Made by a program: the position numbers and the translations under genes | In this document: positions 52,013 through 60,164 of the stretch, piece after piece | Numbering within the stretch: the first letter of the stretch is position 1 | Layout of the letters: each line of letters starts with the position of its first letter | Assembly: GCA_965237965.1 (NCBI GenBank) | Contig: CBDEGT010000003.1 | Location: 62,001-126,000 of the forward strand | DNA from: UBA2988 sp965237965 | GTDB lineage: Bacteria > Gemmatimonadota > Gemmatimonadetes > Longimicrobiales > Gaopeijiaceae | Direction of reading: 5' to 3' | DNA length: 64,000 nucleotides | Notes under the pieces: model-generated | Databases searched by the model: none | What the model saw: only the letters and a program-made list of their open reading frames with translations | Told to the model about the DNA's origin: nothing

Positions 52013-52511
52013 GCCCCTGATTCCGACGGGAGCCGGTTGTAACGGCGAGCGGAGCTGGGACTTCGCGTCTGCGATCGGTTCCCTCTACCCAGTCGAGGAC
52101 GTCCGTCCCCCTCCCCCGAGACGGCAGGACAGAATATCCCCGCCCGCGGAGTTCACCAAACCGCCCTCCACTCCGCTCCTTCGGAGCCGAACTCTTCACT
52201 CCATCGGCCTAGGAGATCAAGAACATAAGGAGCAGAAGACGACCTAGAGGCTCGTCACCTCCGTCGGGTGTAACCTTTTCACCCGCCACGAATGAGCAAT
52301 TTTCGTCCGGCGTTGACACCACGGACCTGTTAGAAGGTCCAAGGGGGGATGAGCTTTGGTGGACATCAGGGCAGGGGCGGGGAGACCTTCGAGCGGTGGG
52401 GGCAGCAAGATGGGGTGTGTGCCCTATATATGCCCTAGAGGCCGATTGGGAAGGAAGAGGCTGGTTGGCATAGTCTCGTAACTTGTGTGTTGTGAATATG
52501 ATAGGACCGAA
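52013..52511. other. No gene recognised
   Basis: Short frames only. TATATATGCCCTA near 52426 and repeated GGGGAG runs are visible, but no promoter or gene can be argued. Confidence 0.4.
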
Positions 52512-52551
52512 GGGCGCTTAGCTCAACTGGTCGAGAGCGCCTGCCTTACAA
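52512..52551 (+). pseudogene. 5' half of a tRNA-Val (TAC)
   Basis: The 40-nt stretch has a tRNA 5' acceptor strand (GGGCGCT), D-arm TAGCTCAACTGGTCGAGAGC and anticodon stem-loop start GCCTGCCTTACAA, with anticodon TAC. After the loop the sequence becomes ACCCGCCTGG: there is no 3' anticodon stem, T-arm or acceptor 3' strand. It is a broken tRNA, probably the outer side of an old recombination at a tRNA. Confidence 0.75.
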
Positions 52552-52717
52552 ACCCGCCTGGTCACCCCCTGAAAGCCGCGAAACTAGCGTAACCACGCGC
52601 CGTTCGTCCGTTATCCCAACGGAGCGCGGACCCCCTGGTACGGGGCCTTAACGGGCCCTAACCGACCCCAAAACCAACCCCACTCGCCGGGCACGTTTCG
52701 GAGCCCCCCCCCTGCTC

Positions 52718-52746
52718 TTGACATGTATAACGGTATTCGTTATAAT
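52718..52746 (+). promoter_or_regulatory. Consensus sigma70 promoter of the second higBA pair
   Basis: TTGACA at 52718-52723 and TATAAT at 52741-52746, separated by exactly 17 bp. The expected transcription start is about 52753, the first base of the toxin GTG, so the transcript may be leaderless. Confidence 0.85.
52726..52744. promoter_or_regulatory. Palindromic operator inside the promoter
   Basis: TATAACG-GTATT-CGTTATA: perfect seven-bp arms around five bases, overlapping the spacer and the -10 box. The position fits autorepression by the HigA antitoxin. Confidence 0.75.
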
Positions 52747-52752
52747 GTGGCC

Positions 52753-53046
52753 GTGATTCAGTCGTTCCGAGATCAGGGTAGCGCGGACATATTCGCCGGA
52801 GTGAATTCGAAGGCCGCCCGCAAGTGTCTGCCCGTGGCGCTGCGGGATGTGGCAAGGCGTCGTCTCGACGCGCTGGACGCGGCAACGGGCTTGGGTGACT
52901 TGGCGGCTGTGCCAGGGAATCAACTACACCCGCTCAAACAGGACCGGGAGGGGCAACACTCGATCAGGGTCAACGATCAGTATCGGGTCTGCTTCACATG
53001 GACCGACCGAGGCCCGGCCGACGTAGAGGTAACGGACTATCACTAG
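52753..53046 (+). CDS. higB: HigB-type toxin (RelE fold)
   Basis: From the GTG at 52753 the protein is about 97 aa: VIQSFRDQGSADIFAGVNSKAARKCLPVALRDVARRRLDALDAATGLGDLAAVPGNQLHPLKQDREGQHSIRVNDQYRVCFTWTDRGPADVEVTDYH. The order I-x-S-F-x-D ... L-x-x-L-x-G-D-R-x-G-x-(H/W)-S-I-R-(V/I)-N-x-Q-(Y/W)-R-(V/I)-C-F is the HigB (RelE-like) pattern. It cleaves mRNA on the ribosome in characterised relatives. The ATG at 52723 lies within the promoter and is not the start. It is followed after 11 nt by higA. Confidence 0.92.
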   Translation: MIQSFRDQGSADIFAGVNSKAARKCLPVALRDVARRRLDALDAATGLGDLAAVPGNQLHPLKQDREGQHSIRVNDQYRVCFTWTDRGPADVEVTDYH

Positions 53047-53057
53047 GGGAGGATACG

Positions 53058-53375
53058 ATGGTCGCACGGCCCGAGAGGAAGCGGCGTCCGACGCATCCGG
53101 GCGAGGTCATCCTGCACGACGTGATCGAGGCGCTGGAGATCACGCAGACTGATCTTGCGGCGCGACTGGGCATCTCGTATCCACGGCTCAACGAGATCAT
53201 TCATGGCAAGCGAGGGGTGACGCCCGACACCGCGCTCCGGCTGGCGACGTTCTTGGGCTCGTCACCGGAAATGTGGCTTGGGATGCAGCAGGCCGTGGAC
53301 CTGTGGGACGTCGAGCAGTCGACTGAGACCAGGAGTGCGCTCAGGAAGATCGAGCGGGTGGCGCAGCCGGCCTAG
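53058..53375 (+). CDS. higA: HigA antitoxin, Xre-type
   Basis: A 105-aa protein from the ATG at 53058, with AGGGGAGG upstream. RRPTHPGEVILHDVIEALEITQTDLAARLGISYPRLNEIIHGKRGVTPDTALRLATFLGSSPEMWLGMQQAVDLWDVE is the standard HigA helix-turn-helix with the H-P-G-E-(V/I)-L start and the P-E-M-W-L-x-(M/L)-Q end. It neutralises HigB and binds the operator; the palindrome at 52726-52744 is the candidate site. Confidence 0.94.
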   Translation: MVARPERKRRPTHPGEVILHDVIEALEITQTDLAARLGISYPRLNEIIHGKRGVTPDTALRLATFLGSSPEMWLGMQQAVDLWDVEQSTETRSALRKIERVAQPA

Positions 53376-53444
53376 AAGCGATGTGATCCCGGGGAGGCGT
53401 GATGATCATGCGGTCCGGCGACGGGTCTCACGCCCTCCGCCCGA

Positions 53445-53484
53445 GTTTGGGGAGCGTACGCATCGTTTGGGGAGCGTACGTATC
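53445..53484 (+). repeat. Tandem 20-bp repeat, two units
   Basis: GTTTGGGGAGCGTACGCATC followed directly by the same 20 bases with one change (C to T at position 17). It lies between the higA gene and the IS3-type left end near 53519. Confidence 0.8.
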
Positions 53485-53568
53485 CCACTCGCCGCCCCGT
53501 CGCCCCCCTCTGGATGGGTGAATCGCCCCGGGATTGCCGGAGACTCCACCTCTTGAGAGGATGGGGTC

Positions 53569-54423
53569 ATGACCAAGGTGAGGAAGTACTCCCTGGAGGT
53601 ACGGGAGCGGGCGGTGCGGATGGTGTTCGAGCACGAGGCGGAGTACGAGTCGCAGTGGGCGGCCTCGTGGAGTCCGGCACAGATCGCGAACCGGCTGCGT
53701 ATCGACTTCCCGGATGATGAGTCAATGCGAATATCGCACGAGGCCATTTACCAGGCGCTCTATGTTCAGGGACGCGGTGCGCTGCGTCGGGAACTTACGG
53801 CGTGCCTTCGGAGCGGGCGTGCGCTCCGTGTGCCGAGAGCTCGCACCCGCGGACGGGGCAAGAAGTTCGTTCGCCCGGAGATCCTGATCAGCGAACGTCC
53901 CGTGGAGGCAGATGACCGGGCCGTTCCCGGGCACTGGGAAGGCGACTTGATCCTCGGACTGGGAAGTTCCGCGATCGGAACGCTGGTCGAGCGGACCTCC
54001 CGGTTCACGATGCTGCTCCACCTCCCCCGCGCGAAACGCCACGGCGAACCCAGGACCAAGAACGGTCCAGCGCTGGCTGGGCACGGTGCCGAGGCCGTCC
54101 GGGACGCGATCGCTTCGTCGATCACGACCCTACCAGAGCAACTCCGCCGGTCTCTGACATGGGACCAGGGAGCGGAGATGGCTCAGCACGCGCAGCTCCG
54201 CATCGACACGGGCCTGGCCGTCTACTTCTGCGACCCGCATAGCCCGTGGCAGCGGGGCATGAACGAAAACACCAACGGCCTGCTGAGACAGTACTTCCCA
54301 AAAGGGACTGACCTCTCCAAACACACCACTGATGATCTCGCCGCCGTCGCGGCAGCCCTCAACAGCCGCCCCCGTAAGACCCTCGGTTGGCGAACCCCTG
54401 CGGAAACCCTGGAAGATCACCTA
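53569..54423 (+). pseudogene. Chimeric transposase: IS3 OrfA start fused to IS30 transposase
   Basis: Residues 1-31 (MTKVRKYSLEVRERAVRMVFEHEAEYESQW) are the classical opening of an IS3-type OrfA, and the IS3-like left end GGGTGAATCGCCCCGGGATT lies about 50 bp upstream. From AASWSPAQIANRLRIDFPDDESMRISHEAIYQALY on, the protein is IS30, nearly the same as the element at 47529. Catalytic D, D and E are all kept (HWEGDLILG, TWDQGAEM, NENTNGLLRQYF). The joint lies in a shared GTGGGCGGCCTCGTGGAGTC. The N-terminal DNA-binding domain of IS30 is missing. The 3' end passes into IS30-terminus and IS3 sequence; the frame stops at 54462. Confidence 0.85.
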
Positions 54424-54430
54424 CTATCAT

Positions 54431-54463
54431 TTCAAAACGGTACTGTTGCAACGACCCCTTGAA
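54431..54463 (-). repeat. IS30-type terminus, copy 3
   Basis: Reverse complement of the 33-bp terminus at 30695-30727. It ends the chimeric element. Confidence 0.7.
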
Positions 54464-54469
54464 ACCACC

Positions 54470-54613
54470 CAATATACGTCGATCGCGTTCGGGCTTCGCT
54501 GCCGGGAGATTGGCGTCCGACCCTCGATGGGCTCGGTCGGCGATGCCTACGACAACGCGCTCTGCGAGAGCTTTTTTGCGACGCTCGAGTGCGAGCTCCT
54601 AAACCGGAAGCGC
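54470..54613 (+). pseudogene. IS3-family OrfB fragment
   Basis: QYTSIAFGLRCREIGVRPSMGSVGDAYDNALCESFFATLECELLNRKR: the last quarter of an IS3 integrase core, cut on both sides. It runs without a stop into the kinase remnant. Confidence 0.85.
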
Positions 54614-56590
54614 CATCCCGCCCTCACCGAGATCGAAACCACCGCGAACCTGCAAAACACCCCCACGTCCGTCCCGGCGAACGTGGACACGGCCATCAGG
54701 AAGGCGTTGGAGAAGCTGCCAGCGGATCGGTTCGGGGGTGCTCAGGAGTTCGCCAAGGCGCTGGCTGAACCTGGGTTCCGGCACGGGGAGGGTGCCGTCG
54801 CTGGAGTCGCAGGCGCGGGTCCGTGGAACCGGCTAACAGTCATCGGGTGGAGCGTGGCCGCGCTCTTCGCTCTCGTCGCGGGCTGGGCGTTGCTCCGGCC
54901 CGCGCCGCCTGCTCCAGTCGAGCGGTTCAGGTTGGACATGGGGGCAGTGGGTGACGTCGCCGTCCTGCCCGACGGATCGGGCGTAGTCTACCTAGCGAAC
55001 GGTCAGCTCATGCTGAGGCGCTGGGACGCACTCGATCCGGTGCCGATCCCGGGTACAGAGGGTGCTGGGCTCCCCGGCCGCTCTACCGTGTCTCCTTCGG
55101 GAACCGAAGTGGCGTTCGTTACGAACCAACAACTCAGGGTCGCGCCGCTCGCTGGCGGTGTGGTACGCACCTTGGTCGACGAGGGAGTCGGTTGCTGCAT
55201 GCGCTGGGGACCGGACGGGTTCATCTCCTACTCGCCCCAACCGGAACGGAACATCAGGCGCGTCCCGGCGACCGGCGGGGCGGACGAGGAGGTGACAAAG
55301 CGGGAGGGGGGGGAAGCCTTCCACGGCTTCTTCCAGTTGCTTCCCGGCGGTGAGGTCGCGGTGTTCTCGACTACGATCCCTCCCTACCGCATCGAGGCTA
55401 TGCGGATGTCCACCGGGGAGCGGAAGGTGATCACGGAAGGCGTCAAACCGTACTACACGTCCACCGGGCACCTCGTGTTCGTGAGCCCGGACGGCCAGAT
55501 CGTCGCTGCACCCTTCGACCCCGATGCTATGGCGCTGACAGGTCCGGCGGTGCCGCTCGGTCAGGGGGTTACGTTCACCAACTTCATACCCCAGTACAGC
55601 CTCTCGCAGAACGGGACGCTCGTGTACATCACGGCCGCAAGCATGCGCGAGTACGAGTTCGTTTGGGTCACGCGCTCCGGTGAGGCGACGCCCGTCGATG
55701 CCGGGTGGTCGTTCAGGGTTGGTGCAGATGTCTCGAGAGGATGGAGCATTTCACCGGACGGGACGCGGTTGGCATTTAGGGAGGAGGCCGATGCCGGCTA
55801 CGACATTTGGGTGAAGCAGTTGCCCGACGGTCCGCTGTCGCGGCTGACGTTCGACCAAATCATGGAGGCAAAGCCCAGGTGGACGCCTGACGGAAGGAGC
55901 GTGACGTTCCTGTCGGATCGGTCAGGTAACTATGACGTTTGGTCGAAGCCGGCCGATGGGACCGGAGAGCTGCGGGTCCTGTTCGACGGCGGTGACCTTC
56001 TCGGTAGAAGCCAAGGCTTCTGGAGCCCGGTCGGGGAGTGGCTGGTGCTCCGCACCGGTCTCGGCGGCGTGGGCTCGAGTAGTCGCGATATCCTCGCACT
56101 CCGTCCTGGCGTCGATAGTGTGCCGCTGCCGTTGCTCACAGAGGAGTACCACGAGGAAGCTGCTGCGCTGTCACCGGACGGACGCTGGCTCGCCTATGGG
56201 TCAAATGAAACAGGTTCTCGAGAGGTATATGTGCGCCCCTTCCCAGACGTAGACTCGGGCAGATGGCAGGTCTCGACGGACGGAGGCATCATGCCCGTGT
56301 GGGCACACAGCGGGCGGGAGTTGTTTTTCGTGGACGGAAGTCGCGCGTTGATAGCCGTTGAGGTCGAGACCGACCCAACCTTCCAGGTAGGAGCGAAGGA
56401 GACGCTGTTCACACTTCCGGCCGATTACCTCTCCATCGCTGCTTCCGCCCTCTACGACATTGCTCCCGACGACCAGCGATTCTTGATGGCGCGGGCGTAC
56501 CAAGCTGACGCTGAAAGAGACGCCGCTTCGTCTGAATTCATCCTCGTCCAAAACTTCTTCGAGGAGGTGAAGCGGCTGGTGCCTAATTAG
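54614..56590 (+). pseudogene. Pkn-type Ser/Thr kinase with TolB/WD40 propeller, kinase domain lost
   Basis: The frame shared with the IS3 fragment continues as LPALTEIETTANLQ...VPANVDTAIRKALEKLPADRFGGAQEFAKAL, the last helices of a bacterial Ser/Thr kinase domain. Then one membrane helix (LTVIGWSVAALFALVAGWALL) and a beta propeller of ~550 residues with repeated S-P-D/P-S-G-T-x-(V/L)-A-F units (STVSPSGTEVAFVTNQQL, ISPDGTRLAFREEADAGYDIWVKQLPDGPLSRLTF, WTPDGRSVTFLSDRSGNYDVWSKP, LSPDGRWLAYGSNETGSREVYVRPFPD). The catalytic lobes were removed by IS insertion. A propeller-only membrane protein could still be made from the fused frame. Confidence 0.82.
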
Positions 56591-56685
56591 GCGCTGCGGA
56601 GTCCCCCCAAGGCACCAGTACTGTTCCAGCTTGCTGTATGTGATGGATATATCCCTCTGTATCTATCTTTTAGGTTACGAGGTTA

Positions 56686-57144
56686 ATGAACGCCTTTTCG
56701 CTGCCTCTCGTCGCCATTGTACGCGAGAATCTTTCAATCATTCTCGATTCATGCTTCGCCCGTCCCAATCTTCAGCGTGTCCTAGATGAGAGATTCCCTG
56801 GGGAGTGGAAGTATCTGCGTAGCATGGCCCTCGGAAACTCGGCGACCCGGGCCACCAAGGCAGCTGTGGAGCTAGCTCTCTTCCTCCGATTCGTTGATGA
56901 CCGCGAGCCCGGCCTGGAGCCTGCGCGGCCACTCGGCATGCTCCATCTGAAAAGTGGAGAAACGCGTGCTTTAGGCGTTCGCGACGCGGCAAACAAGATC
57001 ATCCATGCCTCGGACCTGACCTGGGATCTCTCGGAGCTGAACAACCCACGGCTTGTTTGTGCGTCTGAAGATCGTGAGAAGTGGGCGCGAGCCGAGATCG
57101 AGATCGTAGCGCTCGCCGCATTCGTTGGCACCATGATGGCGTGA
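56686..57144 (+). CDS. Hypothetical protein, helical
   Basis: A 152-aa protein from the ATG at 56686; the sequence is intact. FPGEWKYLRSMALGNSATRATKAAVELALFLRFVDDREPGLE and TRALGVRDAANKIIHASDLTWDLSELNNPRLVCASEDREKWARAEIEIVALAAFVGTMM are mostly helical. The R-D-A-A-N-K-I-I-H-A-S segment has an R...N-K-I-I-H pattern like HEPN-type proteins, but I cannot assign it. No signal peptide. It sits between a truncated kinase and an IS3 element. Confidence 0.6.
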   Translation: MNAFSLPLVAIVRENLSIILDSCFARPNLQRVLDERFPGEWKYLRSMALGNSATRATKAAVELALFLRFVDDREPGLEPARPLGMLHLKSGETRALGVRDAANKIIHASDLTWDLSELNNPRLVCASEDREKWARAEIEIVALAAFVGTMMA

Positions 57145-57389
57145 GGTAGAACGCCCGGATGCCGGCCTTTGCTGCGAGGCGATCTCCAGGTGTCGGTCGG
57201 CTATGGGAGCGCGGATAGACTGCGTATCACTACTTGGGGAAGAGTCCCGCAAGCCGCCCCCCAACGCACCACTCGAATACTCTCGACACGCTCTGAGAGC
57301 CTCTGTGGCCTCGTGACGTGACCCCCTGAAACGAGACCAGTGCGGATGTTAGGATCGGGCATCTTGCTCCGCCCCCCGTTTCTGGTCCA

Positions 57390-58516
57390 CTAGGAGGGTG
57401 AAAAGCCGAGCCGATTTGGACCTGGGATGAAGTGGCCACCCGCTCCGAAGTGGGCAGGGACCTTGTCGTCCAAACTGCTGTGTGGTCTCACGTTGTTGTA
57501 CTCGTCCTTCCAGCCCTGGAGTGTCCGCTGCGCGTCGTTCAGATCGACGAACCAGTGTTGTGATAGACACTCACGTCTGAGACTGCCGTTGAACGCCTCG
57601 ATGAACGGGTTGTCCGTCGGCTTACCAGGCCGGCTGAAGTCGAGCTTCACTCGATTCCAGTAGGCCCAGTGGTCCAGAGCTCTAGAGGTGAACTCCGTTC
57701 CGTTGTCCACCGAGATCACTCTCGGCAGGCTCCCGCGCTTCTTAGCTTCCGTGCTCAGTACGCGGCCAACGTCTTCACCTCGGAACCCTACACCAACCTC
57801 GAGCGCCACGCACTCCCGGCTGTAAACATCCAGAACCGTCAACACCCGTACCGTTCGGCCGTTCGACAGGGTATCGTGTACGAAGTCCATCGCCCAGAGC
57901 TCGTTGATGGCCATGGCACGTGCAGGTCGCTCCCTCCTCACCGCACTCCGGCGTCGCTTCGGCTTCTTGCGTTTCAGCGTCAGGCCCTCGTCGCGGTACA
58001 GCCGCTCGACCAGCTTGCGGTTCACCGGCCAGCCCTCACGGCGAAGCATGATGTGCAGTCGTCGATAACCGTAGCTCACGCGCACCGCAGCTAGTTCCTT
58101 CAGGCGAGCCCTCAGCGGCTCTCTCAAAGGTCGCACGCTCTCGTAGCGCACCGTGGAGCGGGAGACACCCATCGCCCTGCACGCCCGACGCTCGGGGAGC
58201 CGGTAGGCCTCCCGCGCCCACCGGACCCCCGCTCTTCGTTGCCTCGGGCTCACCATTTTTTTCTGAGTGCTTCCTGCAGGATCGTCTTGTCCAATGACAA
58301 ATCCGCGACCAGCGTCTTCAGCCGCCGGTTCTCCTCCCGGATCACCTTGAGTTCCCGGAGCTCCGACGCACCCAGACCACCGTACCTCTTCCTCCACCGG
58401 TAGTACGTCTGCTCGCTGATCCCCAGCTTCCGGATGATCTCCGCCACAGGTGTACCGACCTCCCCCTGGCGCAGCGCCATCGCAATCTGCTCCTCGCTGA
58501 ATCTCGTCTTCCGCAT
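57390..58516 (-). CDS. IS3-family OrfAB transposase, joined by -1 frameshifting
   Basis: OrfA runs 58516-58250; OrfB is in the -1 frame. The slip site is a run of seven A on the minus strand (58256-58262) read as AGA-AAA-AAA-TGG in orfA and CAG-AAA-AAA-ATG in orfB. OrfB has VSYGYRRLHIMLRREGWPVNRKLVERLYRDEGL, NELWAMDFVHDTLSNGRTVRVLTVLDVYSREC (first D), SLPRVISVDNGTEFTSRAL (second D) and DNPFIEAFNGSLRRECLSQHWF (E), ending YNNVRPHSSLDDKVPAHF. All catalytic residues are intact. Confidence 0.92.
58250..58516 (-). CDS. IS3-family OrfA
   Basis: An 88-aa protein: MRKTRFSEEQIAMALRQGEVGTPVAEIIRKLGISEQTYYRWRKRYGGLGASELRELKVIREENRRLKTLVADLSLDKTILQEAL. Helix-turn-helix followed by a leucine zipper, as in IS3-group OrfA. 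It ends at TGA directly after the slip site. Confidence 0.95.
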   Translation of the reverse strand: MRKTRFSEEQIAMALRQGEVGTPVAEIIRKLGISEQTYYRWRKRYGGLGASELRELKVIREENRRLKTLVADLSLDKTILQEALRKKW

Positions 58517-58594
58517 CGGGCTCCTCTCCCCCTCTCCGTAGGGCGTCTGCAGGGCCCAAATTACCTCGCCTTTACGTTAGTCGCCCTGGACCAG

Positions 58595-58738
58595 GTATCG
58601 GGGGTTGGAGCAGGGGCACGTCAGCCGTAGCTGTGGCTCCTGAGCGCCTGACGCAGCGGGAAAAGCCAGAGCAAGGATTACAGCAAAGGCGAGCCACCTC
58701 GGAGCTGATGTCACGAGCACTATGATGCGCGTTGGCAT
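58595..58738 (-). pseudogene. N-terminal fragment of a secreted protein, cut by IS3
   Basis: The ATG at 58738 opens MPTRIIVLVTSAPRWLAFAVILALAFPAASGAQEPQLRLTCPCSNPRYLVQGD. The signal peptide has a typical cleavage site and is followed by a C-P-C motif. The coding sequence meets the IS3 end at the Val-Gln codons and stops just inside it. I find no continuation on the far side of the element. Confidence 0.6.
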
Positions 58739-59086
58739 GGCTAACCTTCCCGTTCGTCGTCAGTGACTGGCTACGAGGGTATATGGCCAGTCTCGCCCAG
58801 GCTACGCCCAGGGGGTTTTTATCCTGGCTCGCACCAATACCGAACGATGACGCCAGGCTGAGAGGCGAACAAATCCCTCGCAATCTCACAATTATCGAGG
58901 TAAGGCGACGCCTATTCTCATCCGCGACTCCGATGGGGCTCCGATAGCGGCCGGTCAGGGCCGCGTTCAGGCGGGTGATCGGGATCGGTCATGACCCTAC
59001 CCTGCGGGAGGAATGACCTGCTGCTCAGAGCCTCGCCATGATAGGGGCGAAATGCCTAGTTTGCACACGGTTTCCCACGCCGGAGG
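58739..59086. other. Intergenic region, no gene seen
   Basis: Contains the promoters of two divergent genes (the fragment at 58738 and the lipoprotein at 59087). A short CACGGTTTCCCACGCCGGAGG precedes the latter and gives its ribosome-binding site. Confidence 0.5.
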
Positions 59087-59578
59087 ATGAAGATGACCAA
59101 GAAGCTGCTCGTGCTTGCTCTGTCATCCTTCGCGATAGGTGGCTGTGGCGACAGCGGGACGGGTATCGTTACCCCATCCGGGCGGTACGAGCTGAGGACG
59201 GCTAACGGCAGCGAGCTACCATTCGTCACCGTCGAAGAAGACGAAACCATCGGACTTGAGCAGGGCCATATCCAAATCAACAGCGACGGGACGTACTCCT
59301 TCTCGCTGACCTTTGCGGCCACGGTGGGCGAAACGTCGGGGACAGAGGCCGGCGCGGCCATCGGCACGTGGAACCAGCAGGGGAATCAACTGACGCTAGC
59401 GTCGCCCGACCGAGACACATTGATTGCCGTTGTGAGTGGTGGGGGCATCGTGATGATTCTCGGAGAGGTCTCGATGACGTTTAGGAAGGACCTGGGTCGC
59501 GTTGAACAGGCATACGATCGCCTACTCGACGCCTGGAAGGGAGCGAAGGAGGCGTGGCGCAGTAGGGCGCCCAGATGA
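59087..59578 (+). CDS. Lipocalin-like lipoprotein
   Basis: A 163-aa protein with lipobox LALSSFAIGGC. The rest is beta-rich with the G-R-Y-E-L-R-T-(A/V)-N-G-(S/A)-x-L-P opening and GHIQINSDGTYSFSLTF, GTWNQQGNQLTLASPDRDT, as in the lipocalin-like lipoproteins common in Gemmatimonadota. The GGAGG seven nt upstream supports the ATG at 59087 or 59093. A terminator follows at 59650. Ligand unknown. Confidence 0.75.
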   Translation: MKMTKKLLVLALSSFAIGGCGDSGTGIVTPSGRYELRTANGSELPFVTVEEDETIGLEQGHIQINSDGTYSFSLTFAATVGETSGTEAGAAIGTWNQQGNQLTLASPDRDTLIAVVSGGGIVMILGEVSMTFRKDLGRVEQAYDRLLDAWKGAKEAWRSRAPR

Positions 59579-59649
59579 GGCCGCGTGCCCGAAACTACGG
59601 TGTACGCCGAGTGTGCGCCGCAAAGGTGGCGCGCTGGCGACGAACGAAG

Positions 59650-59676
59650 AAGGCCACCCGCTCGGGGTGGCCTTTT
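59650..59676 (+). terminator. Rho-independent terminator
   Basis: AAGGCCACCC-GCTC-GGGTGGCCTTTT; perfect GGCCACCC/GGGTGGCC stem, T-run after it; it can also work on the minus strand. Confidence 0.9.
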
Positions 59677-59702
59677 GGCACAGAGGGGTGCGAAGCGATG
59701 GC

Positions 59703-60017
59703 CTAGCTGCTCAACAGGAGGAACGCCAGGACCACCAGCACCGCGAGCAGTCCCAGCCATAGCATCACGACCCGGCCCCTGCCAACCGGTGCCAGGCCGA
59801 CGACTCCTAACGGGCCCAGCCTAAACCTCCACTCGTGAGGTTTCTCGGCGAACGATTTACCCTCTCCTGGCTGCTCCGCCTCCACCACCTTCATAACCCC
59901 ACCGTTTTCGTCAATGACCGTTGCTCGGCTCCAGTTATCGTTGGTGTAGTACCACCCCGCATCGTCCTTCCAAACGAGGTGCGGGGTGCCGTCTACCTTG
60001 ACCTGTACATTCTGCAT
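59703..60017 (-). CDS. Small protein with a C-terminal membrane anchor
   Basis: From the ATG at 60017, with a G-rich site before it, 104 aa: MQNVQVKVDGTPHLVWKDDAGWYYTNDNWSRATVIDENGGVMKVVEAEQPGEGKSFAEKP then HEWRFRLGPLGVVGL and a terminal helix GRVVMLWLGLLAVLVVLAFLLLSS. The tail-anchored layout is clear. No family recognised. The open frame above 60017 reads through the tRNA-Cys and is not coding. Confidence 0.6.
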   Translation of the reverse strand: MQNVQVKVDGTPHLVWKDDAGWYYTNDNWSRATVIDENGGVMKVVEAEQPGEGKSFAEKPHEWRFRLGPLGVVGLAPVGRGRVVMLWLGLLAVLVVLAFLLLSS

Positions 60018-60164
60018 GTTCAGCCCCCCCCTCCTCTGAACTGTGCCAGAAACTGCTCCGGTTCTGGCTGGTTCTGACCCCGGACCCCACCGGCTATAGG
60101 GCCCAGCGACCCTATATGGACAAGAATATGGACAAGGACTGTGGAAAATCGCCCATATCCCAAG

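Larger units (their letters stand above)
54426..54613 (+). repeat. 188-bp repeat, copy B (inverted relative to 30545-30732)
   Basis: Same sequence as the minus strand at 30545-30732, comprising the IS30 terminus and the first part of the IS3 orfB fragment. The two copies face each other across ~24 kb. Confidence 0.85.
57382..58594 (-). mobile_element. IS3-family insertion sequence
   Basis: About 1213 bp with ends CTGGTCCA at 57382 and TGGACCAG at 58594 (short inverted repeats with scattered further matches). It contains overlapping orfA and orfB in the usual -1 arrangement. No target duplication is visible. On its right side the first 48 codons of a secreted protein are cut. Confidence 0.8.
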
